NCBI GenBank assembly: GCA_002751075.1
Contig: NAOQ01000974.1
Coordinates: forward strand, 8,755-19,287
DNA: 10,533 nt
DNA from: Ichthyophonus hoferi
Taxonomy: Eukaryota > Opisthokonta > Ichthyosporea > Ichthyophonida > Ichthyophonidae
Direction of reading: 5' to 3'
Translations under genes and position numbers: made by a program
The notes under the pieces: model-generated
Database searches by the model: none
What the model was told of the DNA's origin: nothing
Seen by the model: the letters and a program-made list of their open reading frames with translations, nothing else
Shown: piece by piece, positions 1 to 6,000 of the stretch
Layout of the letters: each line of letters opens with the position of its first letter
How positions within the stretch are numbered: position 1 is the first letter of the stretch

Positions 1-10
1 TTAAAAAAGA

Positions 11-778
11 TTACCTTGAAATCTGGATTCCAAGGAAAGGGAACCTATTGGGGCTATGGTAACTTGCATTACCAATAACCATACCAGCAGGGCAGCAGAG
101 AAGCCATAATTTACTCTTGCAGCTCTAAGACAAACTCTCATCCAGTCCTGCAGCTTCTCTTGTGAAAAATCCTAGGTATAATTCATGAAGTATAAGCCCC
201 ATTGTACTTATGCAAGCGACCATGTGAGCATTAGCCCTTCTTGGGCCATCTGAAAGAGCATTTGTCCCGTAGACCACGTAACGCTTGACTATTATGGCGA
301 GATATATGCAGGTTGAAGTTGGTCTCATACGTATATAATATGGGTTTTCCTCGAGACAGATATTTTAACAACTGCGTTATGTAATCACGTTTCTTTCCCT
401 TGTTAACCTCGGAATTGGCCTTCTCAGGTTCATTCCTCACAGATTCAACAGTATACGATAAAGATTTTAAATGCTTGCTAACTGTCATTATTGAAGCTGT
501 TATCTTAAATTGGGTAAAAAATAATCATACCAAATCTGTAGGAGCTATTTTCGAATTACTCCCAATACAACTCACTAAAAAATTGCAATACTGTCCTGTA
601 AATTTTCAAAACCGACGACCACCTCCGGAGTCCTTTCGGTCACCCTCAAGAACCCAACTATATGCTTTTTTTTCTGGTACGGAGAGGTTGACTGCTAAAC
701 TTCTCCTGTGACACCCGGAATTATATACAGTAACGATCTGGGTTCTTTTATGTGACCACTCGTCTTGTTGGGCTTATG
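11..778 (-). pseudogene. Decayed IS630/Tc1-like (DDE_3) transposase, partial at the left edge
   Basis: Plain DNA transposon remnant, read right to left. The N-terminal DNA-binding part is visible as AYSWVLEGDRKDSGGGRRF (about 665-610), followed by TVSKHLKSLSYTVESVRNEP (485-426) and NKGKKRDY. The catalytic core begins with YETNFNLHISR (about 329-297), matching the family motif DETNFNL with the first catalytic Asp replaced by Tyr (codon 327-329). It continues in another frame as ANAHMVACISTMGLILHEL, then DWMRVCLRAA, then GNASYHS (73-53), where the family has DNAPCHS, so the second catalytic Asp is Gly (codon 71-73). In-frame stops lie at 606-608 and 525-527, and at least three frame changes are needed (near 240, 140 and 85). 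The third catalytic residue would lie beyond base 1. The family assignment rests on many collinear motifs and is firm; the copy is clearly dead and fairly old. No terminal inverted repeat could be identified because the left end is outside the window. Confidence 0.85.
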
Positions 779-1369
779 TACGGCGGTGTGCGTGCCAAGA
801 GTTTAGTGTTGTAATTTATTTTAATTTATATTATGTGTTATATAGCTTAAATTTTATCTTTTAAAAACTAAAAACTTATCGTATGCGTTTTTGGTTTTTA
901 TTGAATATTTTGATGATCCACATAGAAATTTAAAATTCATATATCAAATTAGCTTCCCTATTTTGTAGATTAAAATTCTTGTGAAGGTAAAAGGCTGTAG
1001 TAGAATCTGTTTGATAAATATCTACAACTTAAAAATCAAAAGACATAAACGATTTTAAAGAGTATGATACAAAATAACTAAATATAGTATCATGCAAATG
1101 AGTACAAAAAATCCTTCTGATAACAAGCTGATGCAATATTCTGCTTCATATTGATACCGTGGTATGTGAAAAACTTAGGTCAATGAGGAAGTTGGTTAAT
1201 TTGCCATCCAATAGCATTTAAGTATCGCGGTAAGGTTATTGACTCACAATTAAACAGGTGTTAACCAAAATTGACACACAAGTCGCTAGAACTACCAGAG
1301 ATTCTTATAAATTTTAAGCCTTCTTTCATAAATTGTTGTGATAATAATCAATTTTTATTTAATTATTAG
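779..1369. other. AT-rich intergenic stretch, nothing recognised
   Basis: This stretch holds no convincing coding frame, RNA gene or repeat. The outer end of the decayed transposon probably lies in its first 60 bases, where a slightly GC-richer patch (779-805) precedes plain AT-rich DNA, but no inverted repeat partner is available to confirm this. Confidence 0.5.
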
Positions 1370-1534
1370 GATGAGGAGTATGAGAATCGGGCAAAACACA
1401 AAATATTGAAGAGCAGGGAAAAAAATACAGATGCATTTGATTGGCGTCGACAAGGACTGATCGTTCACACTAACAATTATCGGCCCGCAACCTATCACCT
1501 GAGCTGTTGCACGATCAATAATTATAGTGATTAA
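1370..1534 (+). other. Coding-like island, possible orphan or decayed exon, unknown product
   Basis: A 54-codon open frame opens directly after a TTATTAG that looks like a splice acceptor (AG at 1368-1369) behind a T-rich tract, and ends at TAA 1532-1534. The translation has mixed, protein-like composition (for example DEEYENRAKHKILKSREKN, then DAFDWRRQGLIVHTNNYRP), and its first 110 bases are clearly GC-richer than the surroundings. There is no start codon near its left end, no obvious donor at its right end, and the right part overlaps a degenerate tandem repeat. I do not recognise the product. It may be an exon of an unrecognised gene, a remnant of one, or chance. Confidence 0.25.
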
Positions 1535-1770
1535 CTAATGATATTTTAGTAAATGCTAAATAAATAAATGCGTAATCTTTATCCACGTGTATATGTAAAG
1601 CTGAGAATTTATCGAATCGCAACCCATCCCTGAACTATTTATTATCCGATCGTGAATGTAATGACTTGACTGAAAATATTTTAGTAAATAAATGCGTTAT
1701 CTATCCACATATATTGGTAATCTACCGGGCTGCAACCAATTATCTTTTACTTAAAAGCATTTTAAAATAT
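1481..1770. repeat. Degenerate tandem repeat, two copies of about 113-132 bp plus the start of a third
   Basis: Copy 1 (1481-1612) and copy 2 (1613-1725) share their opening (CGCAACC, then ATC-CCTGA), a middle block ATATTTTAGTAAAT and an end block AAATGCGT-ATCT-TATCCAC. Copy 3 starts at 1726 with CGGGCTGCAACC and fades by about 1770. Copy 1 carries a small internal duplication around AAATAAATAAATG that accounts for part of the length difference. Divergence is high, so the duplication is old. Confidence 0.6.
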
Positions 1771-2762
1771 ATTAAAAGTAACTAAGGAAAATGTCTAATT
1801 ATTTTATATTTTAAATAGAGGGTTGCCCAGCTCTATTAAGATCCTGAATTTATAGGTGTTTTTTAATATATTTATAATAAATTCTCTGAGTTTTGGCAGT
1901 CTTCGTGATTTAAAAGAATTAAATTTGCATTGGTTACACGTCAGTGGCAACCTAGATCTAGTATACCAACCAATAAAATATTTTCCAACTTTAAAGGAAA
2001 TCCCTTGGATCCGGGGATTCTAAGCATAAAACAAATTTTAATGATTAAAAAATTGGGTTAAAGATGTGCGCATTGCTGAAGGTAAAGTTGGTGTTATGGA
2101 GAGCCCTACATATTTTACACAGGACGTGTTGCATAATTTCATCATTAAAAGTCACTCTGGAAGTATTTTAAATTGCCTTTGGGCATCTAGGAGTGTAACT
2201 ATGATCGTTTATTCACTGCTCAATGATTTCATTCTATTAATCTTATGGAATGTCAAATTTGGCACGATCAACTGGCGATAGAAAAGTATAACACAATAGA
2301 AAATTTGCATTAATTTTATTTTATTTTTTTAGCCTTTATTTAATTTTTAATTTTTCTTTTAATCATAGTATTCACATATTTTGCAAAGATTCATCGCTTA
2401 ACATGTTGTGAATCGAGTGACATACTTGTTTATCTTATCTTATCTGCTAATATTTTAAAAAGGTAATAAAAAAGCCATAAAATATACAAGGAATGAAAAA
2501 TTACTCTTTGGTTCTTAACAATATAAATACACATAAATGTATATAAAACAAATATTTGTAGGAGTTTTTGTTTAGACAGCATCTTGCTAGCCTTTTTAAA
2601 CTGTGGGTTCATGACTCAGGGTGCACTCTAATTTTGACATTTCTGACTATGCTCTTCGATTTGGTTCGATGTTAGCGAATCAAAAAACATGCACTACAAA
2701 CCGAATACTGTTTTCCATTAGGTAATAAGGTTGTTCTGATTGGTGCTATTGCTATTGAGACA
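1771..2762. other. AT-rich intergenic stretch, no supported gene
   Basis: Only one frame here looks mildly protein-like: about 2045-2281 on the + strand, ending TAG, with a hydrophobic C-terminal half. It has no homology I recognise, no ATG near its beginning, and ordinary AT-rich composition, so I do not call it. The rest is low-complexity AT-rich DNA. Confidence 0.45.
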
Positions 2763-2831
2763 TTTTACAGCCAATATTATTTTGTAATGTTACTAATAAT
2801 TGGCTATCAATGAGCTCTGCTAGCTGTAAAA
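2763..2831. repeat. Small foldback (inverted repeat)
   Basis: The outer arms TTTTACAGC (2763-2771) and GCTGTAAAA (2823-2831) are perfect complements. Inside them AGCCAAT (2769-2775) pairs with ATTGGCT (2799-2805) and continues with ATTATT against AATAAT with a one-base slip. The asymmetric spacing on the right looks like an insertion. It could be a tiny miniature transposon remnant, or a chance structure in AT-rich DNA. Confidence 0.4.
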
Positions 2832-2870
2832 CCGCTTCAGATCTTAATATGATGAACCAGTATAAGGAAA

Positions 2871-2919
2871 TATAATAATATACTATTATTATTATTATTC
2901 ATTATTCCTATTATTATTT
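2871..2919. repeat. ATT/AAT microsatellite
   Basis: TATAATAATA is followed directly by a run of ATT triplets interrupted by ATTC and CCT. The TAATAATA to TATTATTA switch around 2880 also makes it self-complementary. Confidence 0.85.
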
Positions 2920-3009
2920 GTTCTTATTTCTTTCGGGTGTTTCCTTTTTTTACCCCACGGTAAAAATAAACCCGGATATCTTTAGTTGTCTTTTGCTGTT
3001 AGAGAGGCA

Positions 3010-3037
3010 TTCCTTTTTCTTTTTCTTTTCATTTTAA
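3010..3037 (+). promoter_or_regulatory. Pyrimidine-rich tract upstream of the proposed epimerase start
   Basis: An almost pure T/C run (TTCCTTTTTCTTTTTCTTTT core) lies about 50-80 bases upstream of the proposed ATG at 3089. It could be a core-promoter or 5'-leader element, or the polypyrimidine tract of an acceptor for a 5'-UTR intron. No TATA box at a convincing distance was seen. Function is inferred from position only. Confidence 0.25.
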
Positions 3038-3056
3038 CAACATTAAGGTTGCGTAT

Positions 3057-3086
3057 ATGAACGGCACGCAAGACTTTCAAGCGTGA
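3057..3086 (+). promoter_or_regulatory. Short upstream ORF in the proposed 5' leader
   Basis: ATG at 3057-3059 opens a ten-codon frame (MNGTQDFQA then TGA at 3084-3086). Its stop ends two bases before the ATG proposed for the epimerase (3089). If transcription starts upstream of 3057, this arrangement would allow termination and reinitiation and could lower translation of the main frame. It depends on the first-exon model being right. Confidence 0.25.
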
Positions 3087-3088
3087 AA

Positions 3089-3092
3089 ATGC
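3089..3092 (+). CDS. Probable first coding exon: start codon plus one base
   Basis: ATGC is followed immediately by GTAAGT (3093-3098), a strong donor in phase 1. It joins in frame to the acceptor at 4023, giving MPRLDRY and then the membrane segment. The alternative is an unspliced start at ATG 3912, which would add 38 codons including VYIWWALIS and YTTILYLPY. That reading would run through a TACTAAC branch-point motif and a CAG acceptor, so I prefer the spliced model. Transcript data would be needed to decide. Confidence 0.45.
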
Positions 3093-6000
3093 GTAAGTAT
3101 AGTAATTGGACACGTCTCTATGATTTTCTCATTAGAATACCAATCACTGTATTACTTATGAAGGGGGTAGTACTATACATGACATGCTACTGGTGCAGTT
3201 TTATTCAACAACTTGCAAAGCTGTTTGGTTTGGTAGTACATGGCATCAATCTTAACTGAAAGAAAATACGTTCTCTAGATTTTTATATTATTTATGTCTT
3301 CAAGGCGAATGCATCTACGCTTCTGTACAATCAAGCTTATCTTTAAAAGTTAATTAAAAATAGAGAAACAAACGTAGAAGAATATTATAAAACTTGGAAT
3401 TTTTATATTTGAGAATTATGATAAGGAATCACACAGTTGACTTATAATACTTAGTAATAAGTACATGGAGTGCAGATATGTAAATATGGAACAATCAGTG
3501 TGAGAAATAAAATGGATGGAAGGTTAGTTAGGAGAACTATGGAGAAGTTTTAATCAATCCCAATAATACATAGTATTATACAACGCGTAATACAATAATA
3601 ATGCAATATAAAATATATAATGGGTAGATAGAACATAGATTAGGGCTCACAAGCTGTCCTGCTATGCTAGTACAGTTGACATTTGCACTCGATAATGAAT
3701 ATTTAAAGGTAAGATACATGGGATAGAATAATGTGTGAAAAGGTAGAAGAGAGACACGGATGACTTATTATTATGATCTTTCAAGGGGATTGTTATGTAT
3801 ATTTATATTTTAAGCTTGGTTTTACAACCAATCTTCTATGGTATAGGGTTTACACTTAAGTAAAGTGATTTTTATAAGGATAGGTGTGGTGATGTGGTTG
3901 AGAGGAGTGCGATGGGGGAGGTATATATATGGTGGGCATTGATATCTATACATACATTCCGAGGTGTACACTACTATACGACCATCTTATATCTTCCTTA
4001 TACTAACCTCTATGTTCCTACAGCTCGCCTTGATCGCTATCTCCTTATTGCCATCTTCGTCGTTGGTATCCTATACCTAATCTGTAAGTCATTCTACTCT
4101 GTTGTTATAATGTGTCGTTGACTCTCATATTACTCTTTCTCTCTTGCTTGCACATACATATACTCTATTGTATCTCTAGTCATTACCACTGCACTATACC
4201 TTTCATGTTGTATTCCTATGCATTTTACACACCCCTTTAATTAATCTGTATGTAAGCACATATACGTATATGTAATTGATTGGCTAATTATGGTCTTTAA
4301 ATTATATCTAGAAATAAGATTTTGGTCACGGTCTTTCTCGCATTTAATGACACATTAAAAAATTTCCCTAGTGTGTTATCGGTTAATTCAGTGTTTAAAA
4401 TGTAACAAATAGCAATAAATTATAGTAATTAATATGCTCCGTCTCGAAGTTTTTATCTTTCTTTTCCTATTGGCCTACGTATTATAATGCCATTTCAACG
4501 GCTTCCATTAGATGATGTGAGTTTAAGTCACATTACATTATCACACAAGCCAATGGGAAGAAAGAACCAACATATTTTTTAAATATTTTATAAAAAAAGT
4601 AAAGTTGATAATTAAGATAGATTGGCCACTCAGGTGAATTGTTCACTGGATCTAAAGAGGTGTGGAATATTCATGAGATGCTAGCTGTTATAATTCTTGT
4701 TTTGGATTGTTAACATCCGCCACCTCTCTCTCCTATCTATCCTCTCTCTTCTCTTTCTTCCTTATTAGTGGACAATGGTGATGAAGTAGACCGCAGCGCG
4801 GTGATCTATTCCCCTAAAGGCAACCTGATGGGTGATACATATCCTGGTGAAGTCTTTCAAGAGGGTACTATAGGAAAGAACTGGGCATTTGACCAAAGCG
4901 AGAAAAAGAATGTTTTGGTGACCGGAGCTGCTGGATTTATAGGCATGCATTTAGCATTGCAATTAACAAAGAGAGGAAATAAAGTTGGTATGTAGGGAGA
5001 TATGTGTTATATACATATATATATATATATGTCTGTGTATCTGTGTATGTAAGTATGAACGTTATTATTGTGTGTGTATATCAACCAATTCATTCTATCT
5101 TACCTTATACAACAAGACATTACTTTATGTATTTTACACAATTATATATATCAGTTCAGTTACCACCATTAAAATTTAAAAAAAATTACAACCTATAAAG
5201 CCGTAGTTATATATATTCTTGCACAAAGACACGGGATTGGGCCCATAATTTATCATTCATCAATCTTAACTCCTTTAAATATACACAGTGGGCCTTGATA
5301 ACTTCAACACCTATTACGATTCGGAGCTAAAGCGTGACAGGGCGTACGAACTGAAGAAAGAGAACATCCAATTGGTCAAGGGGGATGTGTGTGATCGGGA
5401 TCTCTTAATGGGTATGTTGATAGAGTGGATGTACACATACATACTATGATACATATATACATACAGACATACAAACGTATTCAATGTACTAACCCCACTT
5501 ATTATTACTACATAGAACTATTTGAGAAGCACGAGATTACTCACGTGGCCCACGTGGCTGCCCAGGCTGGAGTGCGATACTCTCTCAAGGATCCATTGGC
5601 TTATGTTAAGTCCAACATCCAATGCTTTGTCACCTTGTTGGAGGTTGTCAGGCAGTTCCCTGGTGTAAAGGTTACCTATGCCTCGTCATCATCCTTATAT
5701 GGAAGGAATACAAAGGGTATGATTGGAGCCTTGTGTTGGGTGTGGAGAATAGGCTAATATTTATGTGTGGGTTTATATAGGTTATATATGTATTTACCCT
5801 ATAGTCATAGATATATAGCTACTATTACGTTATCATAATAGTATACTATACATGTATGTACACACATTCCCACCTGTCTCCGCTCATATGTCGGACCTAT
5901 ATTTGGGATAACGTGCTTCTCTAATAACCTTTTGATTGGACAATTAGTTCTCGTTACCAATCAACTTTCATTTTTATTTTTAACATTGATCACACATTTC

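Noticed and set aside
400-711. 103-codon open frame on the + strand
   Set aside because: It lies opposite the decayed transposase, whose family motifs are on the minus strand, and it does not begin with ATG.
1432-1480. Resemblance of DAFDWRRQGLI to the mature start of papain-like proteases (DWRxxGxVTPV)
   Set aside because: The following Q-x-x-CGSCW active-site block is absent, so the match is a short coincidence.
2045-2281. Open frame with a hydrophobic C-terminal half on the + strand
   Set aside because: No recognised motif, no ATG near its beginning, no supporting splice context, and composition like the flanks.
2651-2685. GGTTCGATG resembling a tRNA T-arm
   Set aside because: No matching A box, acceptor stem or cloverleaf could be built around it.
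3912-4023. Unspliced N-terminal extension from ATG 3912
   Set aside because: It would read through a TACTAAC branch point and CAG acceptor and place aromatic, atypical sequence before the anchor. It is kept only as an alternative start.
4985-5198. Two overlapping 64-codon frames in intron 3
   Set aside because: They are translations of TA and TGTGTA repeats inside an intron bounded by firm exon homology.
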